DNA of 64,000 nt, from positions 8,271,605 through 8,335,604 of the forward strand of contig OX442321.1 in the NCBI GenBank assembly GCA_949358305.1, given 5' to 3'. Each line of letters starts with the position of its first letter. Position 1 is the stretch's first letter. The stretch comes from Strigamia acuminata (Eukaryota > Arthropoda > Chilopoda > Geophilomorpha > Linotaeniidae). A program made the position numbers and the translations under genes. Below are positions 12,401-22,500 of this stretch, piece after piece. The notes beneath the pieces are model-generated. The model worked only from the letters and a program-made list of their open reading frames with translations, was not told the DNA's origin and made no database searches.

Positions 12401-15026
12401 TCCCTCGAAACGATCGTTTTAAATAAATCAAATATTAAATTCATTTAGGAAATAACACCAACGCACAAAAGAATTTTTAAATTTTTCTTTTTTCATCTCC
12501 AAACCGAAGCGCTTTAAGAAATTAACAGCCAATTTGACGTCTTTAATTATTAAAATTTTTCTTTTTCTTTTCAGATTTCAGTTGTTGCGCTTTAACTTGT
12601 TTTAATGAAGGGATTGGGTTTCTAAAGATGTTGCAAAAAAAGATTTCCTAAATTAAAATAAAAAAATAAAAAAAAATTTTTTTTTTGAGTGGGGGTGTGG
12701 GGGGTAGTGAGTGTTTCTTAAGGATTTACTTCAATTTAAGGGGAAGGGGCGGAGTAAAGAAAACAAAATTCAAGAAAAGTATTTTTTTCCCCCGTCCTTT
12801 ACTCCTTTAGGACTAATTTATAAAAGGAAGGGCGAAGTTTGCAGGGACTGCGAGTAAGTAATCGATAAAACAGGGAAGAAAATGATTGATCCTAACACAA
12901 ATCCTTTTCCGTGCTTTGAATTATGGGTAGCTTTTATCTCACTCTTTTTTTATTTCATGAATAGTGAACGGAATTTCGAAAATCCAAAAAAAAAATGTTT
13001 TACTCGTTAATTTTTTTTTCTTTTTCCCTTTGAGGAGTCAGGAATGTTGTAAGTAAAGTAAAAAATAAAAAAAAGTTCTCGCCAAACTGATGGAACTCGA
13101 ATAATTACATTCTTATTGATATTAAAAAATTCTATTTCATCCACCTTTGTTTTATTCACGTGTCTTTCAGCAACTATAAATGTTTGAAACGGGTTTTGAA
13201 ATTTTGCTTAAATCTTTTTTTTCGCAAGTTTTGACTCTTTGCGATAGATTTATGTTTAATCAATCACCCAAAGTGTTTTCACGGACGCACCGAGGCGAAA
13301 ATTAAAACGCAAAATTGGTATTCGACTATTCGTCCGTGGGAAGTAGAAAAACCGGTCATCAAAGGGTTTTTTTTATATTTTTAAAACAAAATTGATTTTC
13401 TCGCCGACAATTTTCAACGGTTTAACTTTAAACGATTTGCCTATTGTTATCTAATGGACTTGAGGTTGCATTAAATGCAACGATGGCCACCGCGACAACA
13501 ATCAATGTCCTCCGCGGCTCAAACTCTCGTTACAATGCGAAAAATCGATGGCCAGCTCAAACTAAAAATGCAACCCCATTATCCCAACGAACCATCAATT
13601 GTTTCGTATTCATTACGAGATAAAAATAAAACGCGCTTTGAAAAACACGAGAAATTCATGGATTTTTCATTTTTCCCCTCAAAAAAAAAAAAAAAAAAAA
13701 AAACTTTTTATCTCGTTCCCGATAACACCGCCATTTTTCTTTTTAAAAATTTTTTTCTCCGTTATCCTTTTATGGGAGTTAATTGTATTCAAAAATGTTA
13801 ATTCCAACGCCCCAAAAATAGCTGGAGGAGATTTTCGCAGAATTCCGCCGTAATTTTGCATCCGAGTCAACCTTGGACTGGTTTTCACTCGAACACAAAG
13901 GACATTTGAGGTCAGGGAAAAATAGAGGGGTCCATACAGCAAGGTCATGTAAAAAGACCAACCTGCTACAGCTGTAGGGAGGTAGGGGACGCGCGATCCA
14001 TCAATGACTCACTCGCGATTACAATGACTCGATACATTTGAGTGTAAACCGCTTCCACTCTTTTTCCCGTCTCGATTCAACAATTCCCAACCCTTTAATG
14101 CCTATTTTCGGACACAAATTGGCACGAAAATAACCAAAACAAATGATGTCACCTGCCGAGTATTGCCCAACACGACGGAACAACCACAAATGACCGTTTC
14201 CGGTGTTTTTTTTCCACTCGTAATTCGGTGGGAGATCCAACATGCATTCGCGCTTTTTTGATAAACACAAACATAAAACTCCTCGTGTTTCTCTCCGCAT
14301 ATAAACATCAATAACAACATGTGTTTTTCCCCGCTTTTAACGACCAAATTACGCAACTTTTCATCCATTTCACGAACCCAAACCACAAAAAAAAGACCTC
14401 GATCCAGAATCTTATCACCTCGGAGGAAAAAAAGGAAAAAAGTTCGTCTAGACTGATAATAGCAGTTATCAACGAAACGACACACAAATCCACTACGCGA
14501 AGAGGGCAAAACAATTACTGCGGAGTGGCGAGCGCGATAGAGAGAGAAAGAGAAGCGTTGGAGAGCGCGATTAGAAAGACGCGGGCTGCACTTGGAAAAA
14601 AATAATTGAAGACCCCTCACCTGCGACTAATTGTACAAGTCCTGCCGCTCTAGCCGTTGATTGGTTGATAATATCAGTGACGCAACAGGCCATGACTGCC
14701 GTGAACGCCACGAGCAACGCCACAGCAGACGCTCCACCCACCAGCACGGTGCTCACCTGCCACGAGACGCTGGGCACGTGCGAGAAAGTGGTGTAGCGTC
14801 CGCATTCCGCCACTAACACAATGTCGCCTTGAGGCGTCAGTTTGGGGTAGTTGCAGCGTCGGAAACTGCCGAAATACACGTCGTGCGTCTTGGACGTGTT
14901 GTTGGTGAACGAGGGCAACGTCCCGTGCAGCCAGTAGGGGAGGTAGAAGGCGGTACTGGCCAGTGCGGCGCTCAAGAGTGATATGAGTGCCCACAGCACG
15001 CCCGTCGCTGTCAGGCTGGTGGCCAT
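474..15026 (-). CDS. LHFPL6-like tetraspan membrane protein, 3 coding exons
   Basis: Coding exons are 15026-14621, 1472-1374 and 592-474. All joins are phase 1 with GT-AG sites, giving 207 residues against about 200 for vertebrate LHFPL6 (LHFP). The protein opens with MATSLTATGVLWALISLL, the first membrane segment. An extracellular loop with FGSFRRCNYP and ECGRYTTF follows, then a second membrane segment, then exon 2 with YPNGWHAREVREACGG and exon 3 with the last membrane span. These match the LHFP family signature (FGTFRRCSYP, ECGRY, YPLGW). The family is claudin-like and sits in the plasma membrane; the function of this member is not established. An in-frame ATG 156 nt further upstream (15182) exists, but family alignment favours 15026. 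The first intron is 13,148 nt and contains a foldback element and a MULE transposon; the second is 781 nt. Family assignment is firm; the exact LHFPL subtype is less sure. Confidence 0.9.
942..1119. mobile_element. Short mariner-like MITE
   Basis: The ends form an imperfect inverted repeat of about 26 bp. The left end starts ACGGGGTGAGTC and the right end, reverse-complemented, starts ACAGGGTGAATC; both continue with AAGTCTGnACAC. The interior is about 125 bp and non-coding. An ACAGGGTG-type terminus and flanking TA-containing dinucleotides are typical of mariner-derived miniature elements in arthropods, which is inference here. It lies in the second intron of the LHFPL6-like gene. A second CACCCTGTA terminus lies at about 1172-1183, so an older or partial copy may adjoin it. 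Confidence 0.5.
1473..5088. other. Intronic DNA of the LHFPL6-like gene
   Basis: This is the 3' portion of the 13-kb first intron. It is AT-rich, and no exon, RNA gene or repeat array stands out. Open frames of 60-130 codons here (for example 1825-2208 minus) show no domain and no splice-compatible neighbours. Confidence 0.5.
5089..5587. mobile_element. Foldback-like non-autonomous element around a minisatellite
   Basis: A roughly 500-bp segment is bounded by TTCGCCT at 5089-5095 and its complement AGGCGAA at 5581-5587. Inside, the sequence TTTAAACCCGATACTGTATA (about 5165-5184, with a second copy near 5197-5220) reappears inverted at about 5496-5524 as ATCATACAACATCGGGTTTA. Between the arms lies a 20-21 bp tandem repeat (separate entry). 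Long inverted arms around a tandem array is the arrangement of foldback elements. No coding capacity is seen. The boundaries are approximate and I see no clear target duplication. Confidence 0.45.
5261..5502. repeat. 20-21 bp minisatellite, about 12 copies
   Basis: The consensus is roughly CGTGTAAAAACCAATAAAAT, in copies of 19-21 bp. Between 5301 and 5403 a 21-bp unit (with CAGATCAAAAT) alternates with a 20-bp unit (with TCAATAAAAT), giving a 41-bp higher-order repeat. Every unit is strongly A-rich on the plus strand. Confidence 0.85.
6032..6090. repeat. Left terminal repeat pair of the MULE
   Basis: Two copies of CTATTTCTACTGATATTTC lie about 41 bp apart (6033 and 6073). The first pairs with the inverted right end of the element. 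The GTGCACAGG spacer between the copies corresponds to the GCACACAGG spacer of the right-hand array. Confidence 0.8.
6206..8428 (+). CDS. MULE transposase with SWIM zinc finger
   Basis: This is a single uninterrupted exon of 740 codons. The N-terminal part (about residues 20-110) has a Cys/His pattern ending in CDEHNHSC, like the FAR1/ZSWIM3-type DNA-binding domain. The RNase-H-like core follows, with candidate catalytic acids in MDATYSLNN (Asp about 235), MIDKDITEL (Asp about 298) and NNRLESFNHK (Glu about 415). A SWIM zinc finger CACQ...LPCKH lies at about 531-546. Residues about 649-724 are four to five copies of a 17-residue repeat containing KETPIEPSSNLDLH. The last residues (ISVEIACALFLLKYQ) are read from the element's own terminal repeat array. 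It should cut and paste the element by recognising the terminal repeats. The frame is open with no stops, so it may be young or still active. The first ATG was taken as the start. It could alternatively be a domesticated ZSWIM-like gene, but the inverted termini argue against that. Confidence 0.88.
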   Translation: MRLQDSFKTWEECFKAHINYCDSTFAPLFVILRSQSSELFNKRSKKAQISNLDNKYYYVKYCCVHFGEYTSKSTGVRDSSTMKSNCTAHIQYSFRIKLNEYLVSSFCDEHNHSCLPDDYNKYPFKRAIRQATAEKKDYFKLLLSLDSNPKLLLAFIQNETKNYEITKSLNNLKQTNTTNSSNSAQLLLDEFEADRTNDPDMSIEFSLDAQDGLEFCFWQTSKMKAVFHQYPEHILMDATYSLNNSRMPLYIIMVVDGNNSTRVAALCLVKLETKSMIQRFIDVFKKINSNSQHIQSIMIDKDITELSVLESAFPQAQIEICLFHVLKAVRKYISDLRMNRIADQNARHLFQRLAYSNTEDIFNELQTEFDSDVSLAAYPKFKQYFKDNWSPIKEKWVKCFRNTHFNLGDTTNNRLESFNHKIKTIVHQNSPLHRFYQSLRLLLKSTDDIHDHAKFNARIKKQFYAKTGDISIDDTIAKIFACVPKKNANIIVEQLKFASVNDVAITAIEGDSYLVKFEIYSHSRIASMLKCACQFFRTRHLPCKHMFAVRKFLQLSLFEETMISARYNKDNWIGQPSSSFSGSVVLKESMPSTKCLTNCEKYTDIMCDLKKLADVVSLMGVKEYFRMKQIIADITKRFASNIPFVIVDATKTPIEPSSTFDFPPVATKTPTDPFSNLDLHPVAKETPIEPSSNLDLHPVAKETPIEPSSNLDLHSVAKETPILPEISVEIACALFLLKYQ
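8150..8377 (+). repeat. 51-bp coding minisatellite in the transposase
   Basis: There are four full 51-bp units (8150, 8201, 8252, 8303) and a partial fifth. The third and fourth are nearly identical and the first two more diverged. Each adds 17 residues to the transposase C-terminus without breaking the frame, so copy number can vary freely. Confidence 0.9.
8378..8705. repeat. Right terminal palindromic array of the MULE
   Basis: About seven tandem units of 38-51 bp contain GCCTGTGCGCTATTTCTACT and its near-complement TCAGTAGAAATA. Each unit can fold back on itself. The array begins within the last codons of the transposase and ends at the outer edge of the element, giving far more terminal-unit copies than the left end. 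Confidence 0.88.
8706..14620. other. Intronic DNA of the LHFPL6-like gene
   Basis: This is the 5' portion of the 13-kb first intron. A (TA)n microsatellite lies at 12371-12387 and a run of more than 20 A at about 13681-13703. Several open frames up to 172 codons (for example 14102-14620 minus) lack domains and start or stop arbitrarily. No exon with a family match was found. Confidence 0.5.
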
Positions 15027-15407
15027 GGGATGAGGTTGTCTTGGGAACGGGGTAAGAACATGCGTCTTGGTCGGGCGCCGTGAGCAGAATGGGGACCACG
15101 ACTGGTGAGTTGCTTCGAGTTGCCCAATGGGAGAGGGACGGAGTTGACGGCGTCTGCTTGTGGTGCTTGGAGTTGGCGCCATCTGGATGCGGAGCTTGGA
15201 AGCAAGTTGGTTGGGTTTATTGCGTGTCGGCGTGCGAAGTTGGTTTTGGTTTAATTGTTTGGGTTTGAATGGAGTGGAGGTTTGATTGTGTTTTTTTTTT
15301 TGGTTTAAGGTGGGAATAAAATGTGGTAATTAATTTGTTTTATGGGTTTTGGGTTAGTGTTTGGAATTAATAATAGTTGAGTGGTTTTATGGCGTTGGAT
15401 TTATCGG
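15027..15407. other. 5' flank of the LHFPL6-like gene
   Basis: This region lies between the start codon of the minus-strand LHFPL6-like gene and the first tRNA gene on the plus strand. Its first 240 bp are more GC-rich than the flanks, as expected for a 5' untranslated region and promoter. I see no certain TATA box or initiator. Confidence 0.35.
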
Positions 15408-15480
15408 GTTCTCGTGGTGTAGTTGGTTATCACATCCGCCTAACACGCGGAAGGTCTGCGGTTCGAACCCGCACGAGAAC
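15408..15480 (+). tRNA. tRNA-Val (AAC), copy 1
   Basis: The 73-nt sequence folds as a complete tRNA. The acceptor stem GTTCTCG pairs with CGAGAAC, the anticodon arm CCGCC-TAACAC-GCGG gives anticodon AAC (valine), and the T arm contains GGTTCGAACCC. The internal promoter A box (TGGTGTAGTTGG) and B box (GGTTCGAACCC) are intact, and a long T run after the gene would end RNA polymerase III transcription. There is no intron. Confidence 0.97.
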
Positions 15481-15660
15481 AATATTTTTTTTTTTTTTTT
15501 TTCAATTGAATGGAATTTATTAATTATATTATTATATTATTATAGAACTCATTCTTTTTTTTTTCTATTTTTTTTTCTTTTTTTTTTCAGGATAACTTTC
15601 TTGGGGTGTTTTTCATTAGGCTTAGGAAAATGAGGTAAGTGAAGTAGGGTTGTGTTGTGT

Positions 15661-15733
15661 GTTCTCGTGGTGTAGTTGGTTATCACATCCGCCTAACACG
15701 CGGAAGGTCTGCGGTTCGAACCCGCACGAGAAC
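15661..15733 (+). tRNA. tRNA-Val (AAC), copy 2
   Basis: This copy is identical to copy 1 over all 73 nt, with anticodon AAC and intact A and B boxes. An oligo-T terminator follows within a few bases. Confidence 0.97.
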
Positions 15734-15914
15734 AATTGTTTTTTTTTAAAAAAAAAATTTAATCGAATGGAATTTATTAATTATTTTATTATATTATATT
15801 ATAAAACTAATTTTTTTAGTTTTTGTTTAATTTTTTTTTTCTGAATTAATTTTTTGGGATATGTTTTCATTAGGCTTAAGAAAATGAGTTAAGTGAAGTA
15901 GGGTTGTGTTGTGT

Positions 15915-15987
15915 GTTCTCGTGGTGTAGTTGGTTATCACATCCGCCTAACACGCGGAAGGTCTGCGGTTCGAACCCGCACGAGAAC
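15915..15987 (+). tRNA. tRNA-Val (AAC), copy 3
   Basis: This copy is identical to copies 1 and 2. The downstream terminator is TTTTT interrupted by single G residues, weaker than in the other two copies. Confidence 0.97.
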
Positions 15988-16587
15988 AGTTGTTTTTGTT
16001 TTTATTTATTTTATTTAACGAATATTTATAGCTGGTTTTAAAAGAAAAACACTTTTTTTTCCTTCTTTTTTTGTTCTCCGATGATGAATGTTCGAATTAG
16101 AGTCGATGAAATTAATGAATTTCGTTAGCCATGAGCTGAGATGGTAATCCCGGAAGCGAAGGCGGTAATCCCGGAAATTAAATTTTGGCGTGCCGAAGCC
16201 GAACATAAATCATGATAAATTGGATTCTCTTTTCACAAACACAAACAATATCACGTCAGAAGCCATTAATATATTTTAAATTGCTAATTTTTTTAAAAAT
16301 AATAAAAATTAAAATTTTATTTTTATTTTTATTTCTCTTTCGTCACGATTCAACTATTTTTACATTTTCCTCGCGAATGAGTCACCTCCTTGGTCACAGT
16401 TTGGCATTTAAAATCGAAACTAAAAGCTAACGATCCAAATGCGCATCATCTTAATTCCAACAGCGCTTCCAAAACCGCTCATTTCCTCCGCTAGATGCCG
16501 CCACGGCATAGATTCACAAAAAGCTAAAATCGTAGAGACGCCGGTTGTTTTATGCGTTTAGATTCGAGTTAAAACTGAGCGAGGAAA
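15988..16587. other. Spacer and probable promoter of RanBP2
   Basis: The spacer runs from the last tRNA to the RanBP2 start codon. AT-rich DNA gives way to a more mixed sequence from about 16430, containing CGCCACGGCATAG and several ATG-free tracts before the start codon. No TATA box is obvious. Open frames here are short and unsupported. Confidence 0.35.
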
Positions 16588-19500
16588 ATGTTCCGAACGA
16601 AAAAAGATGTCGATAAACATGTCTCCGATATACTCAACAAAATCAGGAATGAGAATGAGGTAAATACGAATAAAAAATTGCAGCGAATTTCTAGCTGCGT
16701 TTCAGCGCAAAATAGGCGCACCTGGATGCCCGTTAGTCCAATTCAAATTTCGGCACATGGCGAACAATTTCCGTTTATTGTTTACTTTACCCAACACACA
16801 AAACCTTTCATAAAGCTACAATTTGACAAAACAAAAACGAACAAATGTAAAATCAAATTTTTACATCGCAAAATCTAAATTGAAAGTGCACAAATTACGT
16901 AACTGTTTATTCTGATTTAAAAAATTAAAAATAAATGAAAAAAAAAACATTTTTTGAATTCTATTTATTCTTTTATTATTTATTTATTTTTCAGAGGAAT
17001 AATCGCGGGTTCCGGTTTGCCGAATTGTACGTGTCGGTTCGGGAATACGAGAGTGCGAAAAGGTAAGGAAAAATGTCGCTATTTTTTAAATTTAATGTAT
17101 TTAATTGAGGTTTATCACTTTCAGGTATTTAGCTGGTTATTTGAGCATCAAAGAACGTGACGCCACGGGTCACAAATTGATGGGAAAAATCCACGAACAG
17201 ACGGGACATTTAGAAAAGGCGCTTCAGTCGTACAAAAGATCTTTAGAGTTGGAAGAAAATCAAAAAGATGTCGTTTTAAAAAGTAATCAGATTTAATAGA
17301 AGCTAATTATACGTGTTAACGAATGTTTTGTTTCAGTTTGCGAATTATATTGCGATTTGCCAGTCGATCCAGAACGAGCACGGGTATTTTAGATTGTAGA
17401 TTTTACTTTATCTAATTTGCTAATTAATTTATCTTATTTTTGGATTACAGTATTGGGCCGATCGTGCTGAAGCGTTATTCCCCAATCATGATACGGTTTT
17501 CAAATTAAGAGTAAGTTTTAGTAATGAATTTTTATAATTTTATTTATTTTATTTATTTCGATTTTATTTATTTCCATTTTGTAGGAATGCATCGTGACGG
17601 CGGATGGTGACCAAAATTCTCAAGATCTGGAGGATTTAATTGCAGCTGAACTCGCAAGACGACCCCTGGATGCTCAATTGCGCATTAAACTTATTAAATT
17701 GTATCTGGATACGGAACGTGTGGTCGAAGCGTACGATCACGCAATCAGAGTTGAAAGCAAACGACCGTACGCTAATTGTTTGGATTGGTATTATTGCCTA
17801 ATCGACATTATAGAGGTTTGTATTTTGTGAAATAAATTAGATTTCTTAATCTTTTCTCCCGTAATTTCAGGTTTATTTAGACGAGAATGGACAGAAAGTT
17901 ACAGCCGAATTCTATTTCAACGCTCTAAATGCATACGATCGACTCGTATACTTATGTTTAGATGAACGAGGAAAGAGGAATAATCAATTTTCGCTGTACG
18001 TTTTCCTCAATTGCTAAATAACTTTGAATTATTTTCTAATTTTTTAATTTATTTTACAGCAACAATCAAATCACCAGTGTTGTTGATTGCGCACTTGCTC
18101 TGCATTCGTACGTTTTATTTTATTTTATTAGTTAGTATTATCGTGTTAATCTCCATTTGTTTATTTTAATAGATTGGATCAAGCTTTGTACAAAGCGTGC
18201 GAGTTACCTGAATCACGTGATGGATGGTGGGGAGCATTTCTTAATCACATGAGAGGTCAATTATATTTTCATTTAGGGACATTTATTTTAAAACGAGCTA
18301 AAAAGGTAAAAAATAAAAAATAAAAATAATTTTTTAATTTTGATTAATTTTTGATGAATTTAAAGGATCATGGTCACGCTAACACGAAGGAGGCATCTTG
18401 GGTATCAGCTGGTTTGTTTTTAGCTGCCTACAGCTTTAAACCGACCGATTTACATTCCTTTTGGTATGTGCAAGCCACCGAAGCTAAAAGAAAGGAATAT
18501 ATGTTAATGTACAAAGAATCGTGCTTCAGATTAAGTCAAACAGGTAAACAAACAAACAAAAATTTCAAAAATTTTATTTTTATGTTTTAAACCAAAATTT
18601 ATTATTTTTCAGGCCATATGATTATCGGGTTATGTAAAGAAGACAGATCGAAGTGGCTTCAAAAAATTAAGCAGCAAATTTGCACACCTCAGGGCCGGGA
18701 TAAAATCTTTCAGCGGTTTTGCAACACTCCAGACACTGTTGGCAAAACATCTCAGTTTCTGACCGATTCAACGTTCCTGGACTTAACGCCCGAATTTCCC
18801 GACGTTAAATCACTTCAAGAATACGACGAAAGTACGATTTTAATTTAATAATTAATTTTCCTTCTTACAAATGTATTTATTTTTTGAATTAAGGTGCTTA
18901 CCTGCTTTACCCCGATTCTCTTCATCACGTGGTTTGGCTCGCGTTGCAATACTACACGACGAAGCAAAAAATCCAACCCGATTACCGATTTAAAATCTTC
19001 GAGGGATTGCAATTCAGCATCAATAACTTGAACACGGCCACCCCCGAATCGCTTTGCCAGTTGGACATTGATGCGTTTTTGCACGCCACAGGTGCGAATT
19101 ATTAATATTTGATTCAATCGGAATGTTTAATTTGTTTTTTTTAGTTCAAACCAGCGCTTTGGCGCTCGAAGAACGGAATGCCGGCACGTACGGCAGCCAA
19201 GACGCTCCCACTTGCTTGCCCGTCAGTATTTCCATTCCGTTGTGCAGCGATCAGCAAGCGAATTGGTGGTCGGCTGCCTACCGGCTGTTCAAGAATTTGG
19301 CCAAAGAAAATTTAGCCGATATGCGACGAGTTTTACAACACGGGATTGAAGTCGTGCGCGTGTTGGGATTACACGGAATCGACGTGATGTTGATGGTTCA
19401 TTTGGCTGAAACGTTTGCGGAAAGAGTAAGATAAATATAGAAGTTAATTTAATTTATTGATTAATTAATTTTTAATTTAGGCGCGTGAGTTGAAGGAACA

Positions 19501-22500
19501 AAATAATAACGACATTTGGCGTCAGTTAGAGAGCAGGGCGGCGCACTATTGGAAAACGGTCATTGCCATGTTGGAGAAAGCATCCAAGAATCAACTGTGC
19601 AGGATGCCGAAGGAGCGGCTGTTTAACAGTCCTAGTCGGGACCCGTCAACCGAAGACGTGAAAAAGTTGATCGAAGAAGGCAGTTTCTACTTGGCGTGTC
19701 AGGCGATGAATTCTAGCAGGAACGAGGAGGCTTTGGAGATGTTTGAGAAACTTAAGACGCCTTACGCATCGTATTATCAGGCTTTGGTTTGTTTGTTTTG
19801 TTTGCGATTTGGTTTTTTGTTTGGTTAAAATTTGGTGTTTATTTGGTTTTAGATTTATAAGAAATTATCGTGCGAAGATTTCGACCAACCGAGGGAACTT
19901 ATCACGTCGGCAATGCGCAGCAATCACATCATTTTATTGACAAAATCTCGCGATGCGTTTTACGTGACTTTGGATCGCATTCAAGGGAACAAAAAACATC
20001 CGCTCAACCAGGTTTTGTCGTATGAAGTTGAAGAAATTGAGACGAAATTAGCCAGAATCGATCCCGATACCGGTAACATTGAATATATACGTTTATTTTT
20101 TTTTAGGTTTATTTAATTATTTGTTGTTTTAGCTCAACGGCATGCGTTTGATGGGTTGTCGGATGAATGCGTGTCGTCGCAGGATTCGGAAGATCAGGAT
20201 CCAGAGTCACCTCGTCCACTCGGTACACCGACTCGAAAATCGCAAACTCTTCACAGCACTCCTCATATAAGTGTTCGCCACGATTCTCCAGATCAAGTCG
20301 TTCAAACGCGACACCGCGAGGAGCATACGAGGCCCAGTCCAGAACGGTTGGATGCGCAAGTGCGGTATTTAACTTACTCGCAGGAGTCCATGTTTAAGCA
20401 GATGTTTGGCGAACAGACCAAATTGTTCACCGAACAGACGAAAATGTTCACTGCGATGAGCGGACAGATTGTCGAAGAGCTCAAGGAAATTAAGGCAATT
20501 AACGAATATATAATTTTTTTTAACTAAAATAAACTTAGAATTTTTTTTTTAAATGTTTAGATTCACCTTGAAGAGATAGGAAAACAAATTGCAGCGACGA
20601 ACCGACTGCGATCGGTGGGGAGAAGAAGCGAGAAAGTCAAACCAGCCAAAGATGTTGAAGCTTCTGAAAATGATGAATACGAATATGATAATTACTATTA
20701 CGACGATGACGAAACGGACGAATCGACCGCGCAATTCGATTACCATTATAACGCCGGCTACAAATACTCCGAACCGACACAAAACGAATACCCATACGGT
20801 AACGTAACCGGTACAAATATATATTCTCATTAGTTTTTATTTGTGTTGATTAAAAACGGCATTTTTCTAGGTCTCCAAGGAACATCGACCGTTACTTACG
20901 CTCCGCCTCAAGCTGGAGGACGAGGCGGACAACGTTCGTCGTACGTCAATTATTACCCAAATGGTCCGCCGCAACAACCCATGGGAGCTGGTCAAGCTCA
21001 TGTTCTACCACCCGGTCATTTAGCTTATTTTAATCCGGGAAACATATCAACTGGATTGCCTTTCAGGTATATTTGCAAATAAAGTGTGCAATTGTTTGAC
21101 TAAATAAAATATTATTTCAGCGAAGGGCAAAAGTTACCCGAGTTCAACTTCAATCCTGCGATAACCAACGTGCAAGCGTCGGCAAAACCCGCTGCCGGCT
21201 CGGAAACTGTTGGAAAACAGACCGTGTTTACTCCCTTGGGTCCGTCATCGACTCAAGCGGACGGTTCAAATGCAAAGAGTGATTATTCCATTCCATTCGC
21301 AGTTTTGAAATTGAAATTTGAATGATAATTTCATTTCAGGTTTTTCGTTCGGCTCGACACCGGTTGTTGCCATCACTTTAACAAGCATCAGCACCGTGCC
21401 GGCCACGGCATTCAAATTCCAGCCGTCGGTCGCACCGACGAACGACGGTGTCGCTGTTGCTCCGACCAGCGCATCGGTCGAAGCCGTCACTTCTATTACA
21501 ACGACGACAACGAGCAAACAGTCTGCTACCGCTCCACACGCTTTTCAAATTACAATGCCACCAAAGAGCGCAAACGCCGCCTCGACTACTTTCCAAAGCA
21601 TCATCTCTTCGCCGACGATCGAGCCGGATTTTGATAGCAAACAGTCGTCGCCGGATGGTAGAAACCGAACAGCGAGTGGAGATGAGGAGCAAACTGAAGA
21701 ATCAACGGGCGGCGATTTCCAACCAGTTATTCCATTGCCCGACGAGGTCGAGGTGCGGACGGGCGAAGAGGACGAAAGTGTACTTTTTGAATCTCGTGCA
21801 AAACTTTTCCGATTTGTCAACAAAGAATGGAAGGAGCGTGGGATTGGCATGCTCAAGATCTTGTTTAACGAAAAGACTGGTCGAAGTCGAATTCTAATGA
21901 GGCGGGATCAAGTGTGGAAAATTTGTGCCAATCACTTCATTCTCTCGGACATGAAATTAGCGTCCATGAAGGACAACGAGACCACCTGGCTGTGGGCCGC
22001 CAACGATTTTGCGGACGAGAAAATGGTGATGGAAAGATTTTGCGTCAAGTTCAAAACTGCAGAAATTGCGCAGAGTTTCAAAAGGGAGTTCGAAAAGGCA
22101 CAAGAAAAATTGACTAACGCCACTCCGGTTGTAACAGAAGTGAAGCCCCACGAAGGCTTCGGCGACAAGTTCAAACCGAAATCGGGCTCCTGGACGTGCG
22201 ACGCGTGTCTGGTGAACAACAGCGCAAGCGCCAAGTCGTGCGTCGCTTGTCAAGCGCTCAAGAGCGGCGCGCAGCCGAAACCAGAGCCGCCGCCGCCGTC
22301 CAAATCGAAGCAGACGGGGTTCGTTTGGCCCGATACGCCCAAATTGGGCGCGACGGACGGTTTCGGCGACAGATTTAAACCGAAATTGGGTTCCTGGGAG
22401 TGCGAGGCGTGTCTGGTGAGCAACAACGCGAATGCCAAGTCGTGCGTGGCTTGTGAAACGGTCAAAAGCGGGTCGGAGACGAAGGTAGAAAAAACGCCCG

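Larger units (their letters stand above)
15408..15987 (+). repeat. Tandem tRNA-Val array, 254-bp unit
   Basis: The three tRNA genes start at 15408, 15661 and 15915, spaced 253 and 254 bp. Their 3' spacers share T runs and GAATGGAATTTATTAATTAT, and the second and third share a 43-bp 5' spacer with TTAGGCTTA and TGTTGTGTTGTG-like sequence. Spacers have drifted while the tRNAs are identical, so the array arose by tandem duplication followed by selection or conversion on the genes. Confidence 0.9.

Noticed and set aside
14102-14620. 172-codon minus-strand frame next to LHFPL6 exon 1
   Set aside because: It begins inside the intron right after the donor, is Phe/Arg-rich without a domain, and family alignment requires splicing to 1472 instead.
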